From: Dactylorhiza incarnata
Taxonomy: Eukaryota; Streptophyta; Magnoliopsida; Asparagales; Orchidaceae
Assembly: GCA_033032865.1 (NCBI GenBank)
Contig: JAWHQI010000075.1
Location: 248,001 to 312,000 of the forward strand
Direction of reading: 5' to 3'
DNA: 64,000 nucleotides
How positions within the stretch are numbered: the stretch's first letter is position 1; every line of letters starts with the position of its first letter. This document shows positions 21,640 to 31,847 of this stretch, in pieces. The position numbers and the translations under genes were made by a program. Under the pieces are notes generated by a model. It saw only the letters and a list, made by a program, of their open reading frames with translations, did no database searches and was not told where the DNA came from.

Positions 21640-21870
21640 ACAACTCAGATACCTCAAAATCTGTCAGGTTTTCTCCAAACATTACCTCAGGCTCAACAAA
21701 CCTACAAACTCATAGTTCTCCAACTCCTACAACTCAGAAATCTCCTAATTTCCTACCCCAGACCTATCAAGAAGTCCTACCTCAGATCTTCACAAAGATC
21801 CTACGCTCAAGCTGGGAGTATAACTCTACACTCAGGCTAATCAGCCCTACAGCTCAGGCACAAAGGCCTT
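21640..21870 (-). repeat. CTACAACTCAGA-type tandem repeat in R/U5 of LTR A
   Basis: About eight degenerate 25-30-bp units built on TCCTACAACTCAGATCTTC. The same word family occurs in LTR K (CCTACAACTCGGAGAA, 43480-43610) and inverted at 4270-4465. Confidence 0.65.
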
Positions 21871-22185
21871 ATAGATAAATATGGTGTGAGAGAAATAAAA
21901 GAAGACTATATAATGTTAACCATCAGATCTTATCTTCTGTTTTCTTGAAGCAGGACTGTGAAGCAGCAGCTACAGGTTTTGTTTCTCCTTGATCTTCTCC
22001 TTCAACAAAGTTGAAGATCTACTTGTTCTTCTTGAATGATTCAGGAAGAACTAACTTATCTCCCGGTAGAGGTGAGCTTTAGCTTGAGAGAATGCCCTGT
22101 CAGGAGGCTTGAAGAAGAAAGGCCTTGCAACACACAATGTAGCTCTTCCAATGGAACAGTACCCTTATTTTTGACCTAAGATCTT

Positions 22186-22194
22186 ATTTTATAC
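22186..22194 (-). promoter_or_regulatory. TATA box of LTR A
   Basis: The minus strand reads AAGTATAAAATAAG about 130 bp downstream of the palindrome array in the element's orientation. Confidence 0.55.
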
Positions 22195-22322
22195 TTCCTC
22201 CTTACTTACAACGGCTATTAGAAGCCCCTGACACAACATGGACATCTAACAAAAGTGTATCTTGCTTTTCTGCCACTTGCACAAAAAATAGATAGAGCCA
22301 CTTCTTTATTCATATTTGAATC

Positions 22323-22520
22323 TGTCTCAGCGGTTGGGCTGAGACAGCCTTCAGACTCAGCGGAAACAACTGTCTCCGTCTCAGCAGTTTAGCTGAGACA
22401 GACGGTCATCTCAGCGGCTTTCCTCTATCTGCAGCTCAGTAGATCTAGACTCCTTCTCAGCAGCACCCGGCCTTGTCTCAGTGGTTCAACTGAGATTGAG
22501 AGGTCGTCTCAGCGGTTTGG
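22323..22520 (-). repeat. CTCAGC-N6-GCTGAG palindrome array in U3 of LTR A
   Basis: Clear interrupted palindromes are GTCTCAGCGGTTGGGCTGAGAC near 22324-22345 and CTCAGCAGTTTAGCTGAGAC near 22380-22399. Half-copies CTCAGCGG lie near 22357, 22410 and 22508, and GTCTCAGTGGTTCAACTGAG near 22475. A diverged set of the same word is found at 5820-5947. Confidence 0.8.
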
Positions 22521-22677
22521 CATTTAGACCTCTAAACATATTCCACTTCTATGAATAACCTAACCCTTCTTTAGCCTAATACAAAATAGGGTTTATCAAA
22601 TACAATATGAACTTATCATTGATTATTATGCCACTTCAAATTAAGGGAACATTGATGGCAATATTCCCATCAGTATC

Positions 22678-22980
22678 TTTATTCCAAGGAAACCTTTCTA
22701 AAAATCCTGTGATACTGCCAGCGCTATCCGCTACTTCCTGGCGCTATCGCATTCTAAAATAGATCCAAAATTGCTCTAATCAGAGCTAGCGCCTACGCTA
22801 AGTGTTACCGCCGGCGCTAGTAGACATGTTGGAATTCTGGCTTCAAATTTGGGGGAAACCTTCTAATGCTATCCTTGAGTCATATGGACTTGTTTCCAGC
22901 ACACTTAAACACACAAGATCAAATACACGTAGGATTTGTTATTCTCAAACCTAGGAGTTGTGCAAGACCATGTTCCAACA
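22678..22980 (-). mobile_element. U3 part of a B-family LTR (fragment B2)
   Basis: The segment matches the outer part of LTR B (palindromes GCCAGCGCTATC and ACCGCCGGCGCTAG, CACACAAGATCAAATACAC, then GTTATTCTCAAACCTAGGAG). It ends in GACCATGTTCCAACA, followed by a PPT-like AACTCCACCTTTTGA. The rest of this LTR is missing on the low-coordinate side, where element A begins. Confidence 0.8.
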
Positions 22981-23535
22981 AACTCCACCTTTTGACAATA
23001 ACAAATCCATTAATGATAAATCAGAGCATTAATATATAAGCATGATGAAACCTACTTATGTGTGTGTGAGTGATGACTTAGGATAATTGTCGTTTTAGGT
23101 ATTTAGAATTGCTCCCCCTAAATATATGCTCTCCCTATGTAAATGCTCCCTTTATGTGTAAGTTATCCCCTTATTCTTTAATCATGTTAGTTTTTCAAAT
23201 TGATAGTGGTTTTTATTTATCATGTTAGTTCTCCCCCTTTTGTTATTAGCAAAAGTGGGTAAGGAAGCAAGAGACATAAAAAAGGATTTTTGATAACAAG
23301 AGAAGGCATGATCGAGCTTTTTAGAGGAAATGAAATGATAAGGAGTTTTAAGCATAAAAAATTTCATAGAGATGAATTAGAGTTTTTAGCATAAAAATGA
23401 TATGCGTGTTAGAATAACCAATATAGATTTTACCAAGCAAGTCTACCACTTGTTAAATGAATGGAATTTTAAGATTTAAGAAATGATGGAAACAAAAGTG
23501 AAGACTTGCTTGGTAAAATCAATATTGGTTATTCT
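22981..23535 (-). mobile_element. B2 polypurine tract and 3' non-coding region
   Basis: It is colinear with 8147-8700 of element B (AACAAATCCATTAATGATAAATCA, AGCATGATGAAAC and GCTCCCCCTAAAT blocks). It holds no coding sequence. It carries the same extra PPT-like runs and ends in an inverted repeat at the junction with the next element. Confidence 0.7.
23411..23535. repeat. 34-bp inverted repeat at the B2 / G6 junction
   Basis: The arms at 23411-23444 and 23502-23535 are reverse complements over 34 bp with one mismatch, separated by 57 bp. Arm 1 lies in sequence shared with element B (compare 8578-8615). Arm 2 appears to be an inverted extra copy exactly at the end of the B2 homology. Confidence 0.9.
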
Positions 23536-23972
23536 ATATTGGTTTTACTCCAACACGTAGCACACTCTCATACACAAATCTGCACTCGGCGCATGAAATG
23601 GAGATTGTAAGCACTTCTAATGGCCACAAAAAGCCTTCTTCTTCCTTAGCCTTCTTATTCCTTTCTTTTGGAGAGAGAGAGAGAATGAAGTAATAAGTGA
23701 GAAGAAGATTACAACCGTTGTTACCATAGATGAGTTAGGATAAATCTCAGCCATCAAATCCAAAATCCCATAAGGAATGGACAACCACGATTCAATCTAA
23801 TGAATCTGATTCAAGAGCTAACGGAGACGTTAGCACCAAAGCGTGTGTTAACCCCGTAGAGTGGTGGACTTGATCTTATCCAGAACTGCTTAACCAAACA
23901 GCTAGAAGACTCAATGCCAACATTAACCCTAACGATAAGTGTTAGCCATTGAGCTGTATCGACGGGACCTCA
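23536..23972 (-). mobile_element. G6 Gypsy LTR, inner fragment
   Basis: No coding sequence. It contains AACGGAGACGTTAGC, TAACCCTAACG and TGTCGACGGG-like words related to the outer fragment at 29040-29295, and it ends in the target duplication CCTCA of element H. I interpret it as the other half of the G6 3' LTR split by H. No TATA box is clear here. Confidence 0.5.
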
Positions 23973-24671
23973 TGTTAAATCTTTTGAAAGACCGTTTAGG
24001 AGTAAGCAGAAGTTGTATCAACAAGAGTTATAGCCAAACAACCACAATGCCAAAAACAGTAACACAAGAAATCTTTATTGAAACAGAACTGCTTTACAAT
24101 GCGAGGAATACATGGCGAGACATGATTCATAAGAATCACGGAGATGAGAAGAACAAACACACCAAAACTGAAACTGGCGGTCTCCAAAGCAGAGACCGCA
24201 TGGACCGCAAAAAGGCTCAGGCCGCCCGGCTTGCTCTGCTGTACTCCCAGACTGCTTGCACAGTCAGACTGCAGAAACAACTTGAGATCGCGCGAACAGA
24301 AGCAGACAAGCTGCACTGCCAGACCGCAATCCCAGACCGCACGAACTGAAGCTTATTGGAACAAAGAACTGAAGCTGTCGCCAGACCGCAACTTAGACCG
24401 CCTAACCGCTGAAGGTCGCCTGATCACTGAGTCCGCTGCGAGCAGCACAAGAACACAACAAACTAGTTCGCTGACAGACCGCAGATGAACTGTTTATTCA
24501 AGTCGCCGAAAATCACCAAGGAAGGAGACCGCAACCTGCTGACCGCAAACCTGCGAACACAACAACCCGTTAGCTCAATTCCGAGACCGCGCAACTTCAA
24601 ACTTGAGTCCGCAAGAAACAATCCGGGCTATTGTTCTTACAGTTCTTGTTAGGAATGACGGGCCCTGCACC

Positions 24672-24682
24672 CCTATTTATAG
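24672..24682 (-). promoter_or_regulatory. TATA box of LTR H (left copy)
   Basis: The minus strand reads GCCTATAAATAGGGG, a strong TATA box. The same box is at about 28470-28481 in the right LTR. Confidence 0.75.
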
Positions 24683-24689
24683 GCGGATA

Positions 24690-25190
24690 GACGGATGTCG
24701 TCACCGCACAAACCGGGATACAATAACCGCCCATCAGATCGCCAACGGCCTCATAAGACAGACCGCGCGGACACAGCACTTGGACGAGATCCAGCACAAG
24801 TCCGCAAGACAGCAGCAGTCCGCGCACAAGCCGCGCGGACATAACACTTGGACAAGATCCAGCCCAAGTCAGCTAGACAGCAGCAGTCTGCGCACAAGCC
24901 GCGCGGATTCAGCGACCACCCTTCCTGAGATCGCCTACGCAGGGACAAACATCTGGCCGACTTGTACCAAGTCGCCAGAACAGCCCAAACAAGCCGCCCG
25001 GTCACGGCGGTCAACCAAGAACAGGCCGCCCAGAACAAGACCGGAAGAACTCGCAACAAGTCGCCAGAACCAACGACCAAACCAAGAAGCAAGCTGGCCG
25101 ATCACACCAGATCGCCAGAACAGCAGGGAGAGATCGCAGAACCAAACCGCCAGAGCACCAGCGCAAGCCGCGCGGTCTCTGCGGTCTCCA
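24690..25190 (-). repeat. CCGCGCGG / GACCGC array in U3 of LTR H
   Basis: Four CCGCGCGG palindromes (near 24764, 24831, 24898 and 25167) sit in repeats of the form GTCCGC...CAAGCCGCGCGGAC of about 67 bp. They lie upstream of the TATA box in the element's orientation. GACCGC copies continue downstream of the TATA box into the leader. The array is present in both LTRs. Confidence 0.75.
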
Positions 25191-25234
25191 GCCTTCAGAC
25201 CGGCCGGACTCCCTTCCACTTCACTTCAACAATT

Positions 25235-27682
25235 TCAACACTCCCCCTTGAAGTGGGAAGTGGAAACTAACCCGAGCAACTCTCTTAACCGAGTAAACGG
25301 TCCCTTCGCCAGCGGCTTTGTGAAGATCTCTGCGACATTGTCCGCACTCCGAACATGCTCGACCATAAGAGATCCTCCCAACACCTTTTCACGAATGAAA
25401 TGGTGCTCAATCTCTATATGTTTGGTCCTCGTGTGACAAACTGGATTGTTAACCAGCTTGAGGGCACTCTCATTGTCCTCGCGTAGAAAGGTGGGACCTC
25501 GAACCTCCTGATGAACGTCCTCCACCAACCTCCTGAGCCAAACGGCTTCCTGAGCTGCCAAGGCCGAAGACTTGTACTCCGCTTTCGTGGTAGATACAGA
25601 CACCGAGTCTTACTTCTTGCTGCACCAAGAGATAGCTGTGGGGCCCGTCATAAAGACATAACCAGACGTTGATCTCCGATCATCCACGTCTCCCCCATAA
25701 TCAGCATCCATGAAACCATGCAACTCCAAGCTTGACCCTCTCCTATATTGGAGACCCAAATCAGAGATCGACTTCACATACTTCAAGATGCCTTTTGCCG
25801 CCAGAAGATGAGGTTTCTGTGGTTCCGCCATGTACCGACTCACCTTGCCAACTGCATAAGCAATATCTGGCCTTGTGATCGTCAAGTAGATCAAACTCCC
25901 AACCAGAGCTTAGAACACCAACGGTTCAGATAAAACTCTCCCCTCATCCTTCCGAAGTTTATGATGTTGCTCCAGAGGTATAGAGCTGCTCTTCCCTTCC
26001 TCCATGCCGAATCGCTGAACAATCCGCTCCGCATAGCCAGCCTGAGAAATAAGCACTCCGCTCTCCCGCCTCTGTACCTCAAGTCCAAGGAAATGGTGGA
26101 GCTCCCCCAGATCCTTCATCTCGAATCTGATAGCAAGCTCAGCCCTGAGTCTTGCAACAGCTTCCTTCGAGTTCCCGGTGACAATCATGTCATCCACATA
26201 CAGCAGCACAATCACTCGAAGCACCCCCTCCTTCTTGATGAACAAGCTAGAATCAGAGTCTGAAGCAAAGAATCCATAAAATAAGAGATACTCTGCAATC
26301 TTCCCGTACCACACCCGAGGCGCTTGCTTCAACCCATACAGGGCCTTCTTCAACTTACAGACGTAGTCCGGATACTCCTTCGAGATGAAGCCTTGCGGTT
26401 GGATCATGAAGATATCCTTGTCAATCTCGCCGTATAAGAAAGCAATCTTCACGTCGAGTTGCCAAATCTCCCAACCACTTGAAGCCGCCAAGGCAATAAC
26501 AAATCGAACCGAAGTCATCTTTGCCACTGGACTGAACGTCTCATCATAATCTTCTCTGTACTGCTGTGAGAACTCGCGAGCTACAAGTCGAGCCTTGTAC
26601 CGCTCGATACTGCCGTCAGCTTTCTTCTTGAGCTTGTAGACCCATTTGCATGTCACAGGAGTGGTGCCCTTGGGCTTGGGCACAAGAGACCAGGTCTCAT
26701 TCTTCTCGAGAGCTGCCATCTCTTCTTGCATAGCAATGTCCCACCCCTTCACGCCTCTGGCCTTCTCAAAGCTTGACGGCTCCCTCTCATCCAAGGGTCC
26801 AGCGAAGAAGCATGAAACAAAGTTCACCATGTTCCCTCTTGTGTATCGATCTGGTGGTTGAATTGTCCTCTTCGACCTCCTAAGAGGTTGCTCCTGACTA
26901 ACCACCTCCTCAGCTGCTTCTTCTGTGCAAGCTCCTCTTCCAGACGAACTTGGAGCATCGCTCCCCCTGCTTCCAGAACTTGAAGCCTCCATCTCAGAGC
27001 TTGACACAGCTGGAGCTCCTGGTGAAACAGGCAACTCCACTTGAAGACTTCCCGCAGCTTTTCCTCCTTCATCAACCCTGCCCTCCGATAGCTCAACTCC
27101 TAATCTTTCTTGCGAAGCAAGAAGGTTCTCCAGCTCCAACAACGACGGTTGATTTGCCCAACCCTGAACTGAAGTCACAAAGGCAAGATACTCCTTCCGC
27201 AACCCGCGGATGATATGCCTCTTCAGTTTTGCCTCAGAGATTGGCTCATCAGGGTCTAATGCAGAAATCTCTGCCGTGAGGTTCTTCATCTTGAGGAAGA
27301 AGGTAGAAACAGAAAGATCACCTTGAGAGGCTTTCACCAACTCATTTTCAAGATACTGTAGCCTCGCTACATTCTTCTTATTGAACAATCCATCCAAGGA
27401 TTTCCAAATCTCAGCAGCAGATTTACATCCGATGATGTGATCAAACAGCTCCGGTGAGATAGCCCTCTTGAGAGTGAACTCTGCCTTAGCATTCGTCCTC
27501 CTCCAAAGTATCACCTCTGCCATATTATCTCCTGCTAGAAACACCTCTTGTGTGTCTTCTCCGCCAACTACCTCCCATAGATCCTCGCCAAGCAAGTAAC
27601 TCTCCATACACGACTTCCACTTTTTAAAGTTAGTCGATGTGAGGAGTTCAATACCAAGACCTCTTGCGTATCCACCTTCCAT
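25235..27682 (-). pseudogene. Element H: in-frame gag-RT-RNaseH fusion
   Basis: One frame of 816 codons from MEGGYARGLGIELL (ATG 27680-27682). Residues 1-200 are Copia Gag (LTSTNFKKWKSCMESYL, AAEIWKSLDGLFNKKNVARLQYLENEL, FLKMKNL, HIIRGL). Residues 200-290 are a Ser/Glu-rich linker ending LRRSKRTIQPPDRYTRG, normally found just before RT. RT ([57 protein letters not shown]) and RNaseH (DADYGGD, TTKAEYKS, REDNESALKL, DIFTKPL-like EIFTKPL) follow. Zinc knuckle, protease and integrase are absent without loss of frame. Only two in-frame TAA stops interrupt it (25910-25912 and 25607-25609). The second fits CAA to TAA. The frame crosses the polypurine tract and ends 6 bp inside the LTR. Confidence 0.9.
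25241..25252 (-). other. Polypurine tract of element H
   Basis: The minus strand reads TTCAAGGGGGAG directly before the LTR start TGTTGAAATTG. It overlaps the end of the coding frame (HFKGEC). Confidence 0.85.
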
Positions 27683-27760
27683 GGCAATCTATGTGGTATC
27701 TTCTTCACAAAGACGATGGCAACTCTAGTTGATCACTGCTTATCCACTCCAGAAACCTAC

Positions 27761-27771
27761 CTCTGATACCA
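27761..27771 (-). other. Primer-binding site of element H
   Basis: The minus strand reads TGGTATCAGAG directly at the LTR end, with no spacer bases. Confidence 0.88.
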
Positions 27772-29039
27772 TGTTAAAAATTTTGAAAGACCGTTTAGGA
27801 GTAAGCAGGAGTTGTATCAACAGGAGTTATAGCCAAACAACCACAATGCCAAAAACAGCAACACAAGAAATCTTTATTGAAACAGAACTGCTTTACAATC
27901 CGACGTATACATGGCGAGACATGATTCATAAGAATCACGTAGATGAGAAGAACAAACACACCAAAACTGAAACTGGCGGTCTGCCAAAGCAGAGACCGCA
28001 TGGACCGCAAAAAGGCTCAGGCCGCCCGGCTTGCTCTGCTGTACTCCCAGACCACTTGCACAGTCAGACCGCAGAAACAACTTGAGATCGCGCGAACAGA
28101 AGCAGACAAGCTGCACTACCAGACCGCAATCCCAGACCGCACGAACTAAAGCTTATTGGAACAAAGAACTGAAGCTGTCGCCAGACCGCAACTCAGACCG
28201 CCTAACCGCTGAAGGTCGCCTGATCACTGAGTCACTGCAAACAGCACAAGAACACAATAAACCAGTTTGCTGACAGACCGCAGACGAACTGTTTATTCAA
28301 GCCGCCGGAAATCACCAAGGAAGGATACCGCAACCTGCTGACCGCAAACCTGCGAACACAACAACCGGTTAGCTCACTTCCGAGACCGCGCGACTTCAAA
28401 CTTGAGTCCACAAGAAACAATCCGGGCTCTTATTCTTACAGTTCTTGTTAGGAATGACGGGCCCTGCACCCCTATTTATAGGCGGATAGACGGATGTCAT
28501 CACCGCACAAACTGGGATACAACAACCGCCCATCAGATCGCCAGCGGCCTCATAATACAGACCGCGCGGACACAACAATTGGACGAGATCCAGCAAAAGT
28601 CCGCAAGACAGCAGCAGTCCGCGCACAAGCCGCGCGGACACAACAGTTGGACAAGATCTAGCCCAAGTCAGCAAGACAGCAGCAGTCCGCGCACAAGCGG
28701 CACAGACACAGTGACCACCCTTCCTGAGATCGCCTACGCAGGGACAAACATCTGGCCGACTTGAACCAAGTCGCCAGAACAGCCCAAACAAGCCGCCCGG
28801 TCATGGCGGTCAACCAAGAACAGGCCACCCAGAACAAGACCAGAAGAACTCGCAACAAGTCGCCAGAACCAACGACCAAACCAAGAAGCAAGCTGGCCGA
28901 TCACACCAGATCGCCAGAATAGCATGGAGAGATCACAGAACTAAACCGCCAGAGCACCAGCGCAGGCCGCGCGGTCTCTGCGGTCTCCAGCCTTCAGACC
29001 GGCCGGACTCCCTTCCACTTCACTTCGACAATTTCAACA
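27772..29039 (-). mobile_element. 5' LTR of element H
   Basis: 1268 bp, the same length as the 3' LTR and differing at a few percent of positions by eye, some of them clustered in the first 150 bp. It carries the same TATA box and GACCGC / CCGCGCGG words. Confidence 0.88.
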
Positions 29040-29295
29040 CCTCACGTCGACACAAGGAGATTCCCGACGACAAGGATATCATCAAGTTGATAGATAACGC
29101 TAGTGTTATCCCTAATGCCCAGCATTAGCCTAGTTGATCATCGAAACCTCTCGACGACAACATAAGCTTCATGATGACAAGGTAAAGTACCCAAGTCGGT
29201 ATTGACCTAACGCCAATGTTAGCACTAACGCCCAGTGTTATCTCCTGCTATCAGAAACTTTGCTTTCTTCAGGTGGGAAAACCTGGGGTGTTACA
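29040..29295 (-). mobile_element. G6 Gypsy 3' LTR, outer U3 fragment
   Basis: The minus-strand LTR start TGTAACACCCCAGG at 29295 is preceded by a polypurine tract. The fragment holds TAACGCC/GGTGTTA-type words (29098-29130 and 29208-29240) and TCGACGA words (29046, 29073 and 29148). It is cut at the CCTCA duplication of element H. Confidence 0.7.
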
Positions 29296-29851
29296 ATCCC
29301 CCTCCCATTAAAGAAAGTTCATTCCGGACTTCTAGAATTCAGAAAGCATACAAAAGTACAAAATACATAAAGTATACCTTAACGGAACACCTCAAGCATG
29401 GTCTGCTCTCGCACCCATTCTAATCATTTTGTTCTGCAATTTCTTGACGTTTGTGTCATCAATGCGAATGGGCATTACTTTTGTATTTAGCCCACCATCG
29501 ACAGGTACTTGAACATCAGCAACAATATGAGTATGCTCTTGCAATGTGTTCCTCAACATGGATATATGAAACACATATGCAATCCTCTTAACTTTGTCGA
29601 AAGAGCTATTCTTTAGGCAGATTCACCAACACTCTCCAAGACATCAAACGGTCTAAGGTATCTAAGACTTAGCTTTTTCAAGCATCGAATCCTCGATACA
29701 CCATTGAATGCTTTGATCTTCAAGTAAACCCAGTTGCCAACAACGAACTCTATATTTTGGTGCTTAGTGTTATAGTATTTTGCCTACATATCCTGATAAA
29801 TCAACAATCGCTCTCGGATTGTTCCAATCGATGAATTTGCATCATCGGTGT
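29296..29851 (-). pseudogene. Gypsy G6: polypurine tract and integrase C-terminus
   Basis: After the tract (minus strand AATGGGAGGGGGATT), the frame read from 29851 downward gives SSIGTIRERLLIYQD, NWVYLKIKAFNGVSRIRCLKKL and the conserved VFHIS-type segment (MFHISMLRNTLQEHTH at 29574). VMPIRIDDTNVKKLQNK follows. It is close to the same region of G1 (48330-47860) but has several stops and shifts. It is the non-catalytic C-terminal part of Gypsy integrase. The rest is cut off by the G5 LTR at 29852. Confidence 0.75.
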
Positions 29852-31274
29852 CACAACCCGCATTTTCTCAATATATAAATATAACGTCAGAGTAAGAGAA
29901 AACACGTGTCATGATGCCACGCCGTACAGGGGACAACTGCAGACGCTCAGGCGGTTCTATCTGTACATCATTCTTATTAAAAAGACATAAACATTATGCT
30001 TAAAACATAATTTAAGTTTGAAGGTTTCAAACACCGTGTCCCTTGGATTAGTGGATGATATAGTCCACAACTAAGAATGTATAAATATACGCAACTGAAA
30101 TAAACATTTTACTTTAAGTCGTCCTACATGAACATGAGAACTCAACTAGCAATTTAATGATATGCACTTTCTAGATTTAGTATAGATATAAAAGGAACTT
30201 TTATGCGTTTCAAAATAGAGTGTCATTAGCTTGAAAAGATGTAATGCATGAACAAATATGCAGCTTTACTTATATAAAAATATCTACTATGCAACCTAAC
30301 AAAAATCCTTCCCAATGAGCATTGCACTAGCAGCAAATTAACAATAGAAGCATAAATGGCAAGTACATTCTAACACAAGAAGAAGATCATACTGTGGGCG
30401 TCAACAAACTGACATGAACCCAAAGTAATAAACAAATTCAGAAAAATAACAACAACTACCTCTAAAAAGAGAGAAAGAAAAGCAGCCCGGAAAGACTACC
30501 AGATCCCGACTTACTCTGATCAACCGCAAATGGTCCAAACCTGAGGCATTCAAAGGAAAAAGAATGCCTCAGCACAAAGGCAATTCAACAAAAGTAAAGA
30601 GGGAGAACTTAACAAGCTCAAGAGGGTTACCAAACTCAGCTGTAAAATAATAACAATCAAAGTAAAGAGATCTTAGCATCCAAATAGGGAAAAACTTGCA
30701 TGAAATGCAGTCAAAGTTAAATAATAACATCCAAATAGGAAGAAGACTGACGAATTGGCTCAAGAAGTGAATCATTAACCCAGCCAAATGGCGGTACTGA
30801 GGCGGTGGCTATCTTTCCAACACAAACCATTAGACCAAAACATCTAGGGAACAAAAGGCTCTATTGCGGAGGTTACGCCCACACAACCAACTGTCTACAC
30901 GTCCAAGGAAGAAAAATCGGCACTGTAGTGGTGGCCACTTGTCCAACTCAACCAACAGTCCAAAAACAACCAACTGGGTGTAGTGATTCACAAACATCTT
31001 GACCAAACCTGGCACCACAAAAACAATCCATAACATTTCCAAGAACAACCTCACAACAGATTCGTCAAAAGCACTCGACGAACTTCAAGAATACTCGACG
31101 AAAACACTGCTCACTCGACGAATTACTATAATCATTTGACAAATTTGTCGTATACACTCGACGAATCTACTCATTATTTCGACGACATAAAGGAACTTCT
31201 CGACGATAGGATCTCAGCGGATTCATCGAAACACTCGACGAACTCACTTTGCACGCAACGGATTCGTGGTATAT
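29852..31274 (-). mobile_element. Gypsy LTR G5 (diverged relative of LTR G4)
   Basis: It starts TGTCACAACCCGCATTTTC on the plus strand and shares with the start of LTR G4 (52604) the blocks CATGATGCCACG, AGGGGACAACTGCAGACG and TCAGGCG. The minus orientation is inferred from G4. A TCGACGA cluster (31071-31255) lies at its far end. No coding sequence is seen. The right boundary is placed where the next LTR begins and is uncertain by about 10 bp. Confidence 0.6.
31071..31255 (-). repeat. ACTCGACGAA array in LTR G5
   Basis: Copies of TCGACGAA or close variants occur near 31075, 31095, 31112, 31158, 31178, 31199 and 31232. This is the same word as in LTRs D and G2, which belong to other families. 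I see no convincing TATA box next to it. Confidence 0.75.
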
Positions 31275-31495
31275 TATAACATCCCCCAAACAAATAGACC
31301 CCTAGGTTGTTTTTTCATGACTAGGTCATGACAAAACCCTAGGATATGTGAAGAAATCGTAAGAGCTTAGGCTTGAGGTGAAAATCACCATGGTCTGCAG
31401 ATAGTAATTTCCAGTTACCAAGTCAATGGTTGGCTTTAGGGCATCACCATGACCCATGACCCCACCATGACATGCCTAACGCATTTGAGGTCATT
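31275..31495 (+). mobile_element. Start of a G3-type Gypsy LTR, truncated
   Basis: ATAACATCCCCCAAACA and the next 220 bp align by eye at roughly 80% with the start of the G3 LTR at 63410 (TCATGACTAGG, TAGTAATTTCCAGTTACCAAG, CCCCACCATGACAT). The match ends at 31495, where another LTR begins. Confidence 0.7.
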
Positions 31496-31570
31496 TGTGA
31501 CACCCCAATTTCCTAACCGTAGAAAAAGGGGTACCCTGAATACTAACATAATGTCGGCACTAGGGGCTAA

Positions 31571-31745
31571 GGCTAGCGGTAGTGGTGGTTTAGGTGAAAT
31601 GCTGAGACGAACACCAAACCACTGAGGCAAAATGTATACCTTCGAGACTCTAGTGCAGAGCACTGGTGGCGGTTGCTGAACCGGCGAGCGTTATGCCATC
31701 GAGATGATAGCGCTGACACAAGCACTAGCGCCAGCGGTAGCTCAA
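31571..31745 (+). repeat. CTAGCG(CC)AGCGGTAG words in U3 of the 4.3-kb LTR
   Basis: GGCTAGCGGTAGTGG (31571), GATAGCGCTGAC (31707) and CACTAGCGCCAGCGGTAGC (31724) belong to the same word family as LTR B. The spacing is loose and only three to four copies are present. Confidence 0.6.
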
Positions 31746-31835
31746 CCGATGGGAGGCGGACGGGACTCATTTTGGTGGTGAAATTCATGGCCAGTGGATG
31801 CCAAAAGTCCTCCCAATTGATGGGGATTCATTCCC

Positions 31836-31847
31836 CCTATAAATTAA
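31836..31847 (+). promoter_or_regulatory. TATA box of the 4.3-kb LTR
   Basis: CCCCCTATAAATTAAG lies about 95 bp downstream of the last palindrome word. Confidence 0.55.

Larger units (their letters stand above)
6076..22672 (-). mobile_element. Copia element A (interrupted by element B)
   Basis: Element A runs on the minus strand from its 5' LTR (21396-22672) through gag, PR, INT and RT (16548-21215). After the element B insertion it continues with the last part of RT and RNaseH (6114-7047). The two halves join perfectly across the 5-bp duplication TCATC, restoring the RT frame around the YVDD box. Its reading frames carry many stops, so A is dead. It lies in a B-type LTR fragment on the right (GTATC at 22673-22677 is the expected target duplication on that side). 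Confidence 0.75.
21396..22672 (-). mobile_element. 5' LTR of element A
   Basis: 1277 bp. Read on the minus strand it starts TGATGGGAATATTGCC at 22672 and ends ATAAAATATCA at 21396, with TGAT/ATCA inverted ends. It contains the conserved CACCTAGAGGGG...GTGAATAGG block near the U5 end. Tandem CCTACAACTCAGA-like repeats (21640-21870) lie in the transcribed part, followed by a TATA box and the CTCAGC palindrome array. Confidence 0.88.
23973..25240 (-). mobile_element. 3' LTR of element H
   Basis: Starts TGTTAAATC and ends TTTCAACA. It is dense in GACCGC words (more than ten copies, for example near 24187, 24323, 24337, 24384 and 24476). CCGCGCGG palindromes lie upstream of the TATA box. A long plus-strand open frame across it (24603-25436) is a by-product of this GC-rich composition. 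Confidence 0.88.
23973..29039 (-). mobile_element. Copia derivative H with fused gag-RT, 5.1 kb
   Basis: Two LTRs of exactly equal length (23973-25240 and 27772-29039, 1268 bp each) flank a 2.5-kb interior on the minus strand. A perfect target duplication CCTCA (23968-23972 and 29040-29044), a PBS (27761-27771) and a polypurine tract (25241-25252) complete it. The interior has gag and RT-RNaseH but no zinc knuckle, protease or integrase. It must rely on a related full-length element for integration. Confidence 0.92.

Noticed and set aside
24603..25436. 277-codon plus-strand open frame in LTR H
   Set aside because: It lies in the GACCGC-rich LTR, opposite the element's transcription, and crosses the LTR end into RNaseH of H. 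The composition is Arg/Thr/Gln-rich. Its counterpart in the sister LTR (28402-28764) is cut short, so it is a by-product.
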